NCBI GenBank assembly: GCA_000181795.3
Contig: CM012954.1
Span: 8,956,154 to 9,020,153, forward strand
Direction of reading: 5' to 3'
DNA from: Trichinella spiralis
Lineage: Eukaryota; Nematoda; Enoplea; Trichinellida; Trichinellidae
Length of the DNA stretch: 64,000 bases
Part shown: in pieces, positions 1-16,311 of the stretch
How positions within the stretch are numbered: the first letter of the stretch is position 1
Layout of the letters: each line of letters starts with the position of its first letter
Made by a program: the position numbers and the translations under genes
The notes under the pieces: model-generated
Databases searched by the model: none
What the model was told of the DNA's origin: nothing
The model's input: the letters and a program-made list of their open reading frames with translations, nothing else

Positions 1-1406
1 GGTCCAAACATTTCATCAGTGACACCCCTTCTGCACTGTCTTCAATTTGAGAAAAAGAAAAGAAACCATTAATATGCGTTGAAAAGACTTTTCAACATTA
101 CAGATAGAGAGAGAGAGAAAAAAAAATTTTTTTTTAATATTTACCTAATATGTCAACGGAAATGTTAAAGCAAGGTTCAACTTTGCTTGTAACACGATGA
201 CAACAAATGCAGAACACATCACATTTGTGTCTGGCTGAAAATACCTTGTGCGCAATGCACGAACAAACTTCACCAAAATCTAAAAATTAATTAAATTCAT
301 TCAACTCACCATAATAATAATAATTATTATTAAATTATCATTTCACCTTTTCCATCGGAACTTTGATGAATACCGTTCATCAATGCCAAATACACTTCGT
401 GAGCATCCTGTTGTTCAGCATAAGCGATCTCAGGTGCTGCTTTCCACAAACTCGCCAACAATCGTGCCGGTGCAATGGGTGGACGTTCGACAAACAGACG
501 CTAAATTTTTTTTTTCACTTGACCAATCATCAATTGTCCTAATAACAAAAAATTCCCAACACCTCACCTCCTGCATAACCGTACCAATTTCGCATATCAA
601 ACAAAGCGGCTTTCCACATGGTGGATGACAGTCGGACAAAAAATATTCTTGCACTCTTGCTGTGTGCAAAAACACTTGCAAAACGGTATTGAAAAAGCAA
701 GTATTCCCGAGATTCAACAAGCCACGGACCCCAAGCAAAGATGGTGGATTAACCAGACGCTTGGCTCGCAAATAAGGCACAAGCTCTGCCGGCGGATCGT
801 CCGTCACTTTTTCATAACTAACCGGGTTTAAACCTATAAAGCAAAACAATAATTAATTAATTAATTAATTAAACATCCATTCAATTTATCAACTTTGAAA
901 CAATACCGTAAATTTGTCGATATCTGCAATTCACTTTGCAAATGATAGAATTCAATTTCGCATCTGAAATGATCGACTGGCAACGAAAGCAGAAAACATG
1001 GCCAGTGATAATATTCACTCCTGAATTAAAAATGCTGCTTAAAAACAAACAAACAAACAAGCAAACAAAACAACACACCAAACACGTGCTCCTTCTCCTT
1101 GGAGTGCTCTTCAAAATGATTGTTTTTTAAGCAGCCAACCGTTGCACAGTCGATGCAAGCAAAAATAAACGAATCTCGAATTTCGCAAACCTGGCAACTC
1201 ATAAACATAGCCTAAAATACAGTAATATTTACAAATGCAATTTAACAAAATAAAAGAAAAACAAATTACCTGCACATGCAAATTTCGCCGATTGCAAGGA
1301 TAAATAATTAACGAGCATATTTTCCTGAATTTCTTGAACAATATTGGATCTTTTTCTTTTACTTCTTCCCAATGACAACATTTTTCAACCTTACTTTCAA
1401 AAATCT
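1..1406 (-). CDS. USP22: USP22/Ubp8-type ubiquitin hydrolase of the SAGA complex, partial
   Basis: Members of this family remove ubiquitin from histone H2B as part of the SAGA coactivator. Read right to left, a zinc-finger UBP domain comes first (about 1380-910): CQVCEIRDSFIFACIDC, GCLKNNHFEEH and GHVFCFRCQ lie in consecutive exons. The peptidase core follows, with a Cys box GLLNLGNTCFFNTVLQ and FLSDCHPPCGKPLCLICE near 840-540, then QQDAHEVYLALMNGIHQ (near 420-350), then CSCIAHKVFSARHKCD. That order and wording are typical of USP22/nonstop rather than other USPs. One exon reads 39-1 and runs off the window, so the His box is not visible. A candidate 3' splice site at about 1407 lies upstream of the first exon seen, so the true start codon was not found. 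The gene is divergent from the MKRN2OS homologue. Identity is secure; exon edges are approximate. Confidence 0.9.
849..872. repeat. (AATT)n microsatellite
   Basis: About six perfect AATT units inside an intron of the USP22-like gene. Simple repeat with no evident function. Confidence 0.9.
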
Positions 1407-1972
1407 AAAAAACATTCTACTGTAGACAAATACTTTTTTTTACAAATATTGTGCATTTAAAAATTCATGCTTTCCGCCCACAAAACAATGCTTACATTTT
1501 GAAGCTTTGAAAACAATTAACCCTATTATTTCATTGGAAAGTCAACAATCACAAAAATTTAATATTAAAATATACTGTATTAAAAAATTGCAATGAAACA
1601 TCACAGTACAAAAAACTGACGATTTAGTACAAATGGTCATTTACACAACTATTTATTAATAATTTTAAATTTCTATTCAACTTTTACATATTTTAAATCG
1701 TCTCGTCGATGAAATAATTAATAATATTAAATGTGACAAATCAAATATTGAAAATAAAATCACTGACCAATTCTTAACCTTATTCTGTAACGAGAAAAAT
1801 GAACAGTTAAACCACAGACAGACAGTTTCCCTTATCAAAAATCTGAAAGCAATGACATCATGACCTATTTATAGATATAACAACGTATAAAAGTCGACGC
1901 AACTGAATTTAATTCAAAGATAACAAAAGAGTAATACGGTCTGCTGTGAAAAATAAAACAAATCAAAACTAT
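1407..1972. other. AT-rich divergent intergenic region
   Basis: Separates the start of the USP22-like gene (-) from the MKRN2OS homologue (+), so it probably holds both promoters and the missing 5' exon of USP22. I see no clear coding exon, tRNA or repeat in it. Confidence 0.6.
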
Positions 1973-2958
1973 ATGATTGATAAAAATATTCCTCACAGTA
2001 TGACATGTCATCTTCTATGCGGGAAAATTTTCATGAATTTTAATAAAAACAAAAGTTGCCCAAGTTGTCATGCAACTGTGAACACTGAAAACAGCTTTAC
2101 TGTTAGAAAACCGTTTGTCGATGCTCAATCTGCTCCCTGTTCCATACTAATCAAACCTACGTGTGGAAACTTTTTACAGTAATTGAATTCGATCGATTTG
2201 TACTAGAATTGTTCAAACTGAATAAAATAAACATTCAGAGATTACAAGCCAGGCTCAGATTTGCATATTGGAATATCAGACAACTCTGGAAATGTCTTAT
2301 CTTATTCCAAATTGGGTCTCACCGAAGAAACCTACGGATGGAATTTGGCACTCTCAGTTATCAACAACAAGCAGACAAATACGGATGTCGAGCAATGGTC
2401 GTTAAAACTTAATCAACTTTGCCAAGACTACAGCTCATGGACAAGAGAAAAGTAAGCAAAAATATTTTTCAATTAAAATATTAAGTATTAAAACATTGTG
2501 CTAACACGCATGTTTTTAACTTTGCTTCTTAAACGTTAATAAAAATAATCAGTATTAAAAAATTCAAATTTAAAATACAAATTAAAAAACTGATAACTGA
2601 ACATACCATGACAGTTGACCTTGAACTCGGTAGAAAAAATACGAATTATATTTACAGCTAATGCGGATACTGTATTGTGTTGTGATTTGCAAGTAATACT
2701 GGAAAATTGAAAAACATCAAATATACGTTTTTTTTAAATTAACACAACACTTTTTATTTCAGTTATAATTCAGAAAATTTCAATTGCTTTGATTTTGTTT
2801 CCACATTTCTTCAACGCCTGAAAAATGTTCCGTTTTCTACCAATTTGAAAGAAGAGGTGACAACTTTCTACATTCGGCCATGCCTAATTCAAGCATTACA
2901 ATTTTCGGTATTATACAACAGTGCCAAATTGAACAGTAGTTATCTGTTTATACAATAA
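1973..2958 (+). CDS. MKRN2OS (DUF4796) family protein
   Basis: Three exons, 1973-2178, 2239-2451 and 2763-2958, join in frame (615 nt, 204 aa). The protein has an N-terminal pair CPSC, then PCSILIKPTCGNFLQDYKPG, SDLHIGISDNSGNV, a W-containing stretch, and NFNCFDFVSTFL near the C-terminus. These align in order with human MKRN2OS (CSFLLRPTQGTFLREY, SDLHVGITNTNGVV, HHNCYSYALTFI), as I remember that sequence. The family has no established biochemical function that I know of. In vertebrates the gene overlaps Makorin-2 antisense; no makorin is present here. A second in-frame ATG at 2000 could be the real start. The stop lies 141 bp from the converging MCM7 stop. Family assignment is confident; function unknown. 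Confidence 0.85.
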
Positions 2959-3099
2959 ATTTATTCAGCCCAAAAACATACAATTATTTAAAAGTGTTCA
3001 TAAATAAAAGTTATAAAAAAAAGAAACGTATTGATATTATATTCAATGATACGACATACATAATATAATATTGTATAATGTTAGAATAATTGGATAAAA

Positions 3100-5902
<2,803 letters not shown>

Positions 5903-8604
5903 ATTTTTAAAATGATAATTGCGACAAATAATAAGAAACAGAAAATAACCTTAAAAATGTGGGGTACAGTATACGTATTTCAGGTAAGTACAATTCGAAC
6001 TTTGATATTACTGTCACAGAAATGTACGTATTTTTAGTTAATATTTGAAGTTTAAAATTCTTTTAGTTTTGTGGACAGTTTTTTAAAATCCTTTTTGAAT
6101 TTTGAATAGATTATAAAAAGAATAAAACATAAATTGAATGTTCATTGCAAAGGATAACTTTTGCTTTTTTTTAAATTAGAAATACAATACTCAGTATAAA
6201 AGATACAGAGTACTATCAGCGCATTCTTTCTCAGTTAGAGAACTGAACAGAGTATTTCAGTCCCATAATTGGAATTAATCTTTTTGTTTCGATGTACATT
6301 TTCCAAGATGACTGTTTTATCAGTTTCAACTTGTAATCAAGAATTGCAATAATGTTGATTACAAATTATTAGAATAATTGCAGATTATTTTTATTGAAAA
6401 TTGTTTGTTTATTGTTTACCAAATAATGTTTATTGTTGAATGTAAATTTCAGTTTGACAAGAAATCAGTTTAAATAGCGTTGCTGTGTCGTTTTGATGAA
6501 TAGGAAAAGTTTTGCATTGAAGTAATTGTCCCACTGATGACCGACTATTTGCACAATTGATCACAACATTCATCCAGTCATCCTGTTCCGTTGATTTATC
6601 CAATTGGCTCCACTGGCCGGAAGCAACTTCACAAAGCCTTCCTAAAAATTAGTTGTGCAGAATCAAGTCACTGGGTCACTTTTGAATAATGCCAGTCACC
6701 TAATAATTGATCTCTTATTTCTGCGCATTTCAGCAGCGAATATTGTGAACATTTTTGCCATCCAATTTGCAAATGAACATTACTATCTATCATTACACAT
6801 TTGATAATTGTTAGACCAATGTTGAAACCGGATCGTTTGTATATTTATTACATTAGAAATTTTCTCAGTAGAAGTTATGGGAAATTTTAATCTTTCAAAC
6901 AAAACAATTCTGTGAACAAAAAATGAATGGATGTTTCAAAGTTCATTTTGAAATTATTTCGTCTCGAAATATTTTCTAATTAAAACTGCACTCTTGCAAA
7001 AAGGGAGCAAGTACCGCTGAATACTAAACAGTTTCAAACTGTCCAAGTGAATAATTTTTCAAAATTTTTCATGACGAATTTCACCAAAGAAGTTTTCTTT
7101 TGCTCGTCAATAAAGTCTTAGCCTATATTTCAAAAATAAAAAACTCAATTGTAAAAGTAAACAAAGAGAAAACAATGTACCGTTACCAAAAGGTACTTAC
7201 TTATCTTTGAATGAATTGTAAAAAAACAGGTCAAAAATGCAAGGGGACAACAGTAAATGAACAGTAAATGATGATAATAATAATAATAATAAGGACATTT
7301 TTGAAGATTGATTTCTTTTTCTACTCTTTATATTTCATAATTCATTCAATTGAAAATATTTGACAAAAAACAAGGTTGCAGTGCCTTTTTTTTCTTTTCA
7401 AATGCAGTATGCATTACTGCTGAAAACATGGAATGCAGGTGCAAATATATGCAAAACAATGATGAAACAATTTCACGTGTCAATTTGAAATAATTGAATT
7501 TTTACGTTCTACATTTACAATGAATGATGCTGAATTGAAAATACTGATCAACTTCAATCAAAAAATTTGAACTTTTAAACACGAAGAATAGTGAAAAAAG
7601 CAAACAAATAAACCCGACAACATGCTAACAACATGAAAATATTCGCATAACATCGCGAAACAAAAACTATATTAAATTTACTTGAACAAACGTTGTTGTC
7701 AGCGTGATGAAACTGCGACCTCATTTTCAAATTTCAGCTAAATTAAAATAAAAAAAAAATAAAATAATTACCGTACCTCAAAATCTCCTTTTGTCAATAG
7801 ACGCGTTAATTTTGCTAATGAATGAAGACTTGTTTTTTCATTGAATTTTTTTCAAACTGGCTTTCAGTACCGCTTAATATTTTGCTTAAAAATAAAAAAA
7901 TGTTTTTTCATTAATCATTTAAAAAAAGTTTGTTTACTGACTTCTAGATATTTCTTTAATGATAATTATAAATCGACAGTAGGTGACTGTGAATGGATAT
8001 GAAAATGATATTTTAAATTAGTTGGATTTTATTTTTCTTCAACTGAACTGAAAATAGAAATAAAGTACGAATAAGAAGAAAAAAAATATACTTTTTCCCC
8101 CTCATCATCTATGTGTTAATTTGAAAAACAATTTCAATATTATTCCAAATGACTATATCATATTATGAATTATTATGAATTTGAATTGAAAAAATTATTT
8201 GAAAAAAATATAGCCGAATAAGCGCGACCTAAAAAAGTGATAATTGTAGCAATGGGTTGTCCAGTTTTGTGAGTAATCGTTGTTCCGGGCTGTCGGTACG
8301 GTTTAGTGCAACAGTAGGCCGGCAGGCTTGCTAACGAGAAAGCTTGTTTGCGTCACGCCAACTGCTCTGTATTGGTTAGACGAGTCAATGCTAAATTCAG
8401 GTTTTCCTCAACAGCCACTTTCAAAAATGATCTGCCCATATTTGCTAATTTGTTGACGAACACTAGTCGCTCATGTAAACGCTGTGTTGTATTTTATTTT
8501 TATTTATTTATTCATTTACTTATATATACATATATATAGATGATGCTTTTAATTTAACATTGATTATTTTAGTTTTAAGAAAGTTATTTTAAACAAACAT
8601 ACCA
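5903..8604. other. 2.7 kb AT-rich intergenic region
   Basis: Lies between the MCM7 start and the small secreted gene. It is full of stops in all frames. A somewhat GC-richer patch at about 8225-8470 may be the 5' UTR or core promoter of the downstream gene. No RNA gene, repeat family or conserved exon was recognised. Confidence 0.55.
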
Positions 8605-9075
8605 ATGCTGTCAATGAACCGGTGTCGCATAATCTGCCTGCTTGCATCGATTACAATCTTGCTTATCCACTGTACAAAGGTAAAAAATACATAATAGCAT
8701 GATGATATAATTTCTACTTGTTTCTATGATAATTTTACTTAAAAAGAAAAAAACATTATACAGGCTTGTAATCCTGGTGGATATTATGGCTCTTACCCGT
8801 ATTATAATTCATATCCACGCCCATTATACGGACCTGATTTAACCATGTGCGCCGGTCCTGGCTGGCCATGTTACAAAAGACGTAGTCCAGATGCTAGAGT
8901 TGTTGATACAAGTTCACAAACGTTGATTCGTCAGCCTGGCCAAATTTCCTCTTCTCAAACTCCATATTTCCCACCGGCACCACCGCAAACGAACCCCGAC
9001 AAATCGTACGGTTTGAATACTATATTCAAAAAATTAAACGATCCAACATGGGAAACTAACCAAGCAAAAGTTTAA
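8605..9075 (+). CDS. small secreted protein, possible peptide precursor
   Basis: Two exons, 8605-8679 and 8764-9075, give 128 aa. The first exon encodes a classical signal peptide, MLSMNRCRIICLLASITILL, followed by IHC. The second opens with ACNPGGYYGSYPYY, a Gly/Tyr/Pro-rich stretch, then MCAGPGWPCYKRR, where a short Cys-to-Cys loop abuts a basic KRR site, and then a Pro/Ser/Thr-rich tail. The dibasic site after a cysteine loop suggests prohormone processing; the Tyr/Gly richness could equally mean a cuticle-type or other extracellular protein. I do not recognise a named family. The 3' UTR contains a TATAC repeat and an AATAAA at about 9277. No neighbour hints at its role. Confidence 0.7.
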
Positions 9076-9137
9076 AACGTCTCAATCAACTGCACCATCA
9101 ATGGACAATTACCCAACGTATTCTCTTTCTTGTTCAT

Positions 9138-9165
9138 CTATACTATACTATACTATACTATATTA
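9138..9165. repeat. (CTATA)n microsatellite
   Basis: About five CTATA units in the 3' UTR region of the small secreted gene, followed by a degenerate TA-rich run. Simple repeat. Confidence 0.85.
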
Positions 9166-9282
9166 TATAATAATATGCTTTCCGCTGCCTGATCTATTCT
9201 GCTTCCATATTCAAATGCAAAACTGTGCCTGCAACATCTGTCTCTGTGATTCGTAAATTCTGCTTGTAATATTCTGAATAAA

Positions 9283-10536
9283 ATGATACATTAAACTATT
9301 TTTTGCTTCCGATAATAATATTTTCACGAAGGATATCCTGAAGCTTAAAAAAACAATACATATTTAAAATTGTGATTATTTTTGTTCTGTATCAAAATAT
9401 TGTTAAAAGTAAAAAAACATACAAACACAGCTTTTTATTGCTATTTTGCAAGTGTTTTTAACAAAGTCACAGAACCAGTTCGAACTGCTATCATCAATTT
9501 CAACTCATAATATTTGTTGATTATCGTATCTGCACAATTTTCAATTTTTCTAGTATACTGCTATTTATTATTCAGACAATGTTTGTTGAAGTCAAACAAA
9601 TAAACCAAGTAAAACTACAACCACTTTACACTGCACAACTATTAACTACTGTTGGAAAAACTGAAAGTTTAAACCAAACAATAATACTACCTTAAACACA
9701 AAGAGCATATTTTAAACATTAAAAAATTATTTAATGTTACTTATTTTCCATTTTTGAAATGAACCATTCACTACCGTTTGATGCCAGCCTGCTCGGGCGC
9801 TCTTCGGGTTTTTCTAAAATGTAATTTAATAATAAATTGTTCGTTAAAATAAAAAAAAATAATATTCTTTTATCAGCCGACCATTTTATTTGCCCATAAG
9901 CATGAGTGAACAGATCTAGTGAGCAAATTCAAACTGTTCAACTTAGTGAACGTGTGGCAAAAGTACTTTTATTAAAGCAACTACCACAAGGATAGTCATG
10001 AAAACAAATATTCCACCTTTACTCAGCGTCTATCATCATGCAGTTACTTATTCACAATTTTAAGTGATTAACATTTGCAAATACTTACACATTTCAAATG
10101 CTATTTACCGTTTCCGTGTAATATTTTCTTCCAAAGTCGCCTTTGATTATCCATCTTTGCTAAAAATCCATTCAACTGCACCACTGCAAAGCTTACATAA
10201 AATATTTGAAACAATAATCTATAAATTCAACTGTATTTATCAGTATCGAAAAGGAAAATAATATCACAAAAGCAAAAACATTTATTAATTAATTTAAAAA
10301 AAAATATCTAATAAACATCCATACACATACACATACACATATACACAGATATATGTATTCCATCAAATACTACATGTATGTCTAAGTGAAGGCATAAGAA
10401 TAGTAATAGTGTCAATTAACGCTAACAAACGGTAAAACAGAGAACATTAGTTTGTTTGAATTATTAAGTAAGTACCAGCCAAAAATTAAATATTGAATTC
10501 ATCCAATTCTATGTCCAGTGTCGCCAAAGTGAATGC
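9283..10536. other. AT-rich intergenic region with no supported gene
   Basis: Lies between the poly(A) signal of the secreted gene and the STAG stop codon. Contains a CACATA-type simple repeat near 10320-10345. Short open stretches (for example 10064-10261) have no recognisable protein signature. Confidence 0.55.
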
Positions 10537-13500
10537 TCACTCTTCTTCAAAGTCCACTTCCATCAACGTATCAACTGTTGTTCCAGTGCGCGCGGTACGT
10601 CTGGTCAAAAATGATGACGCAGCAACAGGAACAAACGGTGAACTAACATCTGGTTTCAAAATGGTTTCTCACATGAATGTTCAAAATGCAAAATAAAATT
10701 TAAAAAAAAATTCATACTCATTGATGGAGTAAGGGAAAGTGGCGGAGGAACTTGGCCTTTATTCACAGTTGCACTGATCAACGGCGGCGGTAACGGTGGA
10801 GGTGGCATCAGTGCCGCTTCATCTTCACTCTCGACCAGCGAGTTTCTGTAAGTAATCAACGGCTGCCATTCGCCATCCACACCCACCCGTACGCCATTGA
10901 AATGTCTGTTCAGATAATTCAACCTTAAAAAAACATCAAATTAATTAATAGTCCCTCGTTTCCTTCCAAAATCATCACTATACTTACACTATCCGCTTGT
11001 CTTGTTTAAGCAATCTATTAGAAAGTTCATTAAGTGCTTCGAGAAACGGCAAATCTCGCGGCGCTTTCCCAGTAGCAGTATTCAAATCAGCCGCACAAGC
11101 AAAATCAATTCCTTCCCTTTAAATGAGAAAAAAAGTTATAAAATTATATATTTTCATTCATTTTTCAGTCATATTAACAAAATGAATACCTGTGCAAAGT
11201 TACTATTGCTTCGCGAGTTTTCGTAGGATCTGAACCAAAAGACATGGCAAACCGTTTAGCCAATTCATGCACAACATAAATTGCATCTGAGATTTTGTCT
11301 CTATTTTCAGGGTCCAATTCACTCTGAAATTCATTTTATACATACATACATATATATATGTGTGTGTGTGTGTTCAGCGTATAATAATATATTTCATATA
11401 ATGTAAAAAATAAATTTCAAATCACAAAAATAACACGTACGACTGTTTCTTGATACAAAGCACATAGTGCTCTAATCATGGTCTTCGCCCAGCCCATTTT
11501 GTCACTTTCTCGACATCTGTTCAACAGAACACGAATAATATCGCCGAAATCACTTTGAAACTAAAAAAATAAAAATTCTCTCTTAAATTCACTTCCAAAA
11601 AGCATCAAAAACGCAATATTATTACAGTAACATAATTTTTGAAAATATGCACAGCCGACGCTACAGTGACAACACCAAAGACGACCAACTTGCAAAATGC
11701 AGCCAAATAAATACGACGTCGATGGGTTTTAACAATTTCTGCCTCTTCATCGGTCACGTCGCCAGCTGAGAAATTTTACCAACTGAAATTGGAAATTGCA
11801 AAATGATTTTAAATTTATTTTACCTTGTGCCGCATCGTCGACAAACACTTTCCGCCTGACAAACTGCTCCAACTGATCCTCCAAACTTTGATCCGCTTCG
11901 AATACCAAAGCGGTGAGTTCTTCATTTCGCTCAGGCAAGCTCCATCCAAATATAAGTAGCAAATCACAAAGTATCAGATATGCCTTAAAAAAAGCATTCA
12001 ACAATAGCCGTCATTTCAACTCAATTTCAATATTAATAAAAAACTTGATTTCAATTTTTTGAAATAAACATTTCCATCTTTCTCTGAACTTACCGTCTCA
12101 GCCGTTTCATTAACAGGCGATTCCATCAACTCTCGACAACATGTGCAAAATTGTTGAAACTGCTGCTTCAGCTTTGGTATTGAATCCTGCAAATAAGTAA
12201 ATGTCAAATTTTAACCAAAAAAAAGAGAAAATTTCATAAAAATTCCACTTCAAAACTCTGTCTATCCGCAATAGCTTTCAATGCCCAGAGCAGTGACCAA
12301 TAGCATGTTTTCACTGACAAGCGCATCATCTGTAAAACAAATGCTATAATACTATAAAGCCGCATATTGGGAGAAAACAAAATTCAATTCTACTTCAGGA
12401 TTTGGAGGTACAGCATACTCCTGCCGCTGTTTTACAATTGGAAAGATCAAATCCCAGACATCCCATTTGGATAAATCATGACATCTGAAAGTTGAACATT
12501 CTATTCACACTGAACTGAGAGACTGTAGAAAAGCTGTTACTGATGCAACGCCTCGATGCGACGCATGCTGGTAATCAATGTCACAATGTCTTCTTCATCC
12601 AGTGCTCCATCGACGGTGTTGAATTGTTGAATTTCTTGACGTAGCTTCAGCATTGTCAAATCGATCAGTGTTGAACCAGTAACCAACGGTCGAACATGTA
12701 CTGGAAGTTTCTCACTGCAAAGACATTCGTACGTCCGGCTGCATGTACCAAGCAATTCTTCATCGGCATGCCTTTCAAATATCTCTTCCAAGCATTTCAC
12801 TAGGGCATTCAGATGCTAAAAGAAAAACAATTTTCATCGAAAAACACAACAACACAACACTCCAAAAAGTTTACGTTTAAGTAGTGGGCAGCACCATACA
12901 CTTCGATATTAAAACGTTGAACTATTGTTAACAAATTTTCCAAATCTCGAGGATTAGCAGTAAACTAAAATTGAACTATATTTATTGATCAATTGAATCA
13001 TCATCAATAATCACCTAAACCTTTTGCAAAAGTACCGGCAGATGTTCAGCAAAATGCTCAGTTAGTCGAGCTTGATCATCCTGGACTTGTTTGTGCTCTT
13101 TCTGTGTAACGTACTAAATCAAAAAACAAAGACAAAGCTAACACATTGACTTGAAGAGCAACACCCTCAAAAATACCTTCTTATTAACACTGCGCGCTAT
13201 CGGAGGCTCACCAGTGGCTGCCTCTTTAACACTACAAGCCATGATGTCAATCAGCAGGGATTCATCCTCTCTGTCCAAAGGTTCTGAAAAATTTCAAATT
13301 AAAATGAAATAAAATCACTAATTTATTTCATTACGTTTATCATCTCCGTGCAGTAGCAATTCCGTCATCGCCGTCCAGTCTTTAAGCAAATCATGACTGT
13401 CGTACAAAGAGTCGACCAAATAAGCAGCATGTTCGTGAAGCTGGAGAAAAAAAAGATTTAATTTTCATTTAAAAAATCAAGAAACATAAATATTTCAACT

Positions 13501-16311
13501 TTAAACCTTGCTTTCTTTATGAAATTGCACTAAATCGCGAATAACAGATTTGTTCGTTGCTTTGCATTCTTGTTGAGATCGAGTACGGCCAGGGGTTTTA
13601 ACGTTGAACAATTGTTGAAGCAAAAATTCACCAGCTGCCAGTGCAAGACCACGATGGACAGAATAGATCAATTCATAAACCATCTCGTTATCTCTTGCTA
13701 CCAACAATGCTGGGAAATGCCTATTCGACAAAGAAAATTCGACAAACAACAGGATAGAAATTACAATTGAGCAACGAACAATGAATGGCAATTTTTACCT
13801 CTGCATGCAAGTAACCAGCTTGACAGCCAAGACGGCAGTTTCATTTTCTTTATCCAATACCATAGAAACAAGACGAACCTGAATTACAAATATGTTCGTC
13901 TTAATTTGAAAAAAATGAATAATTTAAATTAAAAAAAATACTTTAAATTTATTTGTAAACAATTCCAGTCGAGGAGCAAACTGCTCTTCTTGGTAAAGAG
14001 GAAGCAGAGTTTGCAAACACCTCAGCCTCACTTCGCCAACCTAAACGGAAAATTGATTTTGAAAGAAAAGCTAAAAAGTGAAAAAAAACCCAGCAAAACT
14101 ATTTGCACAATAGATATTTCTACAACACTTAACATACAAACCACTTTATGAGACATGACACATGACAAAAACTACCCATTTCGTTCTGCTTAGTATGATT
14201 GAATAAGATGAATCAAAAATTAAAAATACCTTATCATACAAAGTCCAACCCACATATTTCAAGTGAGAATCATCCAGAAAGTGTTCTGGAAAATTGAGAA
14301 TCCATTCGCCGAGCTCTGTCACACACAATGAGCGAATTTCAGGCACGGCGTCCCTAAAAATGAAAGCAGAATATTTTTAAAAAATCACAAAGAAATCAAT
14401 TTACCTATATCTGTGAACAAATACGCTTTTGAAAATATAATCTAGCATATTGATAATTTCGTCTTTGTTCTCAGAATACTAAAATGTTGAAAAAAAAATA
14501 AAAAAAACATAAGTGTTTGATAAATTTAATACAAAAAAAGACCTCATGTTTTTTCTGCATCAATGCCTCAATTCGTTGGTTGCCTTTCCGCTGCTTTGTT
14601 CGTTCCGTTTCAAACTGCTTACTCACACTAGCCAACGATTGGCTCAGCCGAACAGCAATCTCTACCAGAGCTGTCATTACTTTCATAGCTACGTAAAGCA
14701 TATATAAATTGGCATTTAAAATTCATAAAACAGTAAACACGTACCTGCGAGTGTAGCAGTATGTCGGAAAGCCCGAACCTGGGAATCTGCCAAACCAGTC
14801 AATAATGAAATAATGATGTCCATAAGATATTGATCATAAATAACACTGTACTGGCATTGCTTAATCAAAGTCTTAAATAATGAAAAATATCAGCCAAAAT
14901 CAAAGCTTGAATTTGCTGAATTTCACTTTAACAAAATCACAAAAATTGCGACGAAACTTTTTCCACTGCAAACCAGCAATTATAATTGGATAGTCACCAC
15001 TGTCCTACGATAGAAGCATATATGTATGTATATAGAAACATTCCAATAAGACAACAAAACTGCAAACTTCATCAAAGTCTTCTGTCATTTTTCTTATGAG
15101 TTGAGAAAAATCATCTGTACGAATGTCATTCAAGGTAACGATACCTTTGCAACCAGTACTTGAAATAAAAAATTGAATTAAATCCATTACAGCTAAGTCG
15201 GCGTCTTTTTGATAATGCTCTATCCAGTCATCTGCTACTTGCTTAAAAATATAAATTTTATAAGACAGGATATAGTGATTGAAAATTCTTACTATCAGAG
15301 CAGCTTTCCCTTCTTTGATCAAGAAATACAAGGAAGCTTCTTTATCTAAAACTGGTCGATTCGGTGGCCGACCACGCCCTCTTCCAGCGGGGCGACCTCT
15401 TTTTGGAGTAGTAAATACCTGAAGATTAAATTTTAAATTAAATAAAACATTAAAAAAAGAATAAAATCAACCACTTCTGAATCATTTGGAGATTTTCTTT
15501 TTTGTGATCTAGATTGTGCCACTGCTGAAACTGAAGGATTATTAGAGTCCAATATCTCATCCAAAGCTCTACAACATGTAAACGCAAATCATAAATTATT
15601 AAACTATCCAAGAAAAGAAACAAGAATTTAATTTAAATTTATAAATGAAAATTTAAAATTAGAATCAAAAATTAATGAAACACAATTACTTAATCATATA
15701 CATACAGATTATTAACAATCATTACTGCAAATAAAACGACGGTTAAAAACCAATACTTAAAATATGTAAAATGAATCCTTTAATAAAAACAAAATCATTA
15801 AAATAATTTATGTCAGCTTTCAATGTCTTACGTTTCATCGTTACTTTTTAAAAAACAAAAGCTTGTTAAAATTGACAAAAATTTTATTTTTCAAACCATT
15901 GATTACCCCGAACTTGATTGTCAAACAACTACAGTATGAAATCGCATCCTAAAAACGCGGTTACATTTCTACTAATAGCAGCAATGATTTTTAAAATATT
16001 CCTGAAAATTCAAAAGACAAACAAATTCTTAATAAAAATAAATTACTATATGTAGGTTATCACGATAAAAATCATGCATTAACTCAATAATCGTATCAAA
16101 GAGCTTGCAACAGCAAGCGCTATTTTAATTGCAAAAATGGCAAAATCAATACTAACCGAGGGTTCACGGATACGGAAGAACCATTTCCAGAAACAGACTG
16201 ACTAACTTTGTGATGAGAACGGGACAAGCCCAATACGTTTGACATTGTCTCATAAGCACCCTGCTTAGCCAGACGCATTGGTCTGGTACTTGGTGAAGAG
16301 CTATTTGACAT
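10537..16311 (-). CDS. STAG: cohesin subunit STAG/SA (Scc3)
   Basis: Stromal antigen subunit of the cohesin ring; it binds the RAD21 kleisin and DNA and is needed for loading and for sister-chromatid cohesion. More than 15 short exons on the minus strand carry segments in STAG order: PRTYG-type basic linker [13 protein letters not shown], then [20 protein letters not shown] with [12 protein letters not shown] (STAG domain), [50 protein letters not shown], and near the C-terminus [15 protein letters not shown], which matches the human W-LPL-YRNSL motif. The last exon ends LMEVDFEEE before TGA at 10537-10539. The start at 16311 ([11 protein letters not shown]) was chosen because a likely 5' UTR splice acceptor lies just upstream; an in-frame ATG also exists at 16356. 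A proline-rich stretch near 10770-10810 replaces the usual linker. Length by eye is roughly 1,000-1,100 aa. Confidence 0.95.

Noticed and set aside
9780-10060. GC-richer patch and a hydrophobic minus-strand stretch resembling a small membrane protein
   Set aside because: No start codon, splice pair or family match ties the pieces together; stops interrupt the frames.
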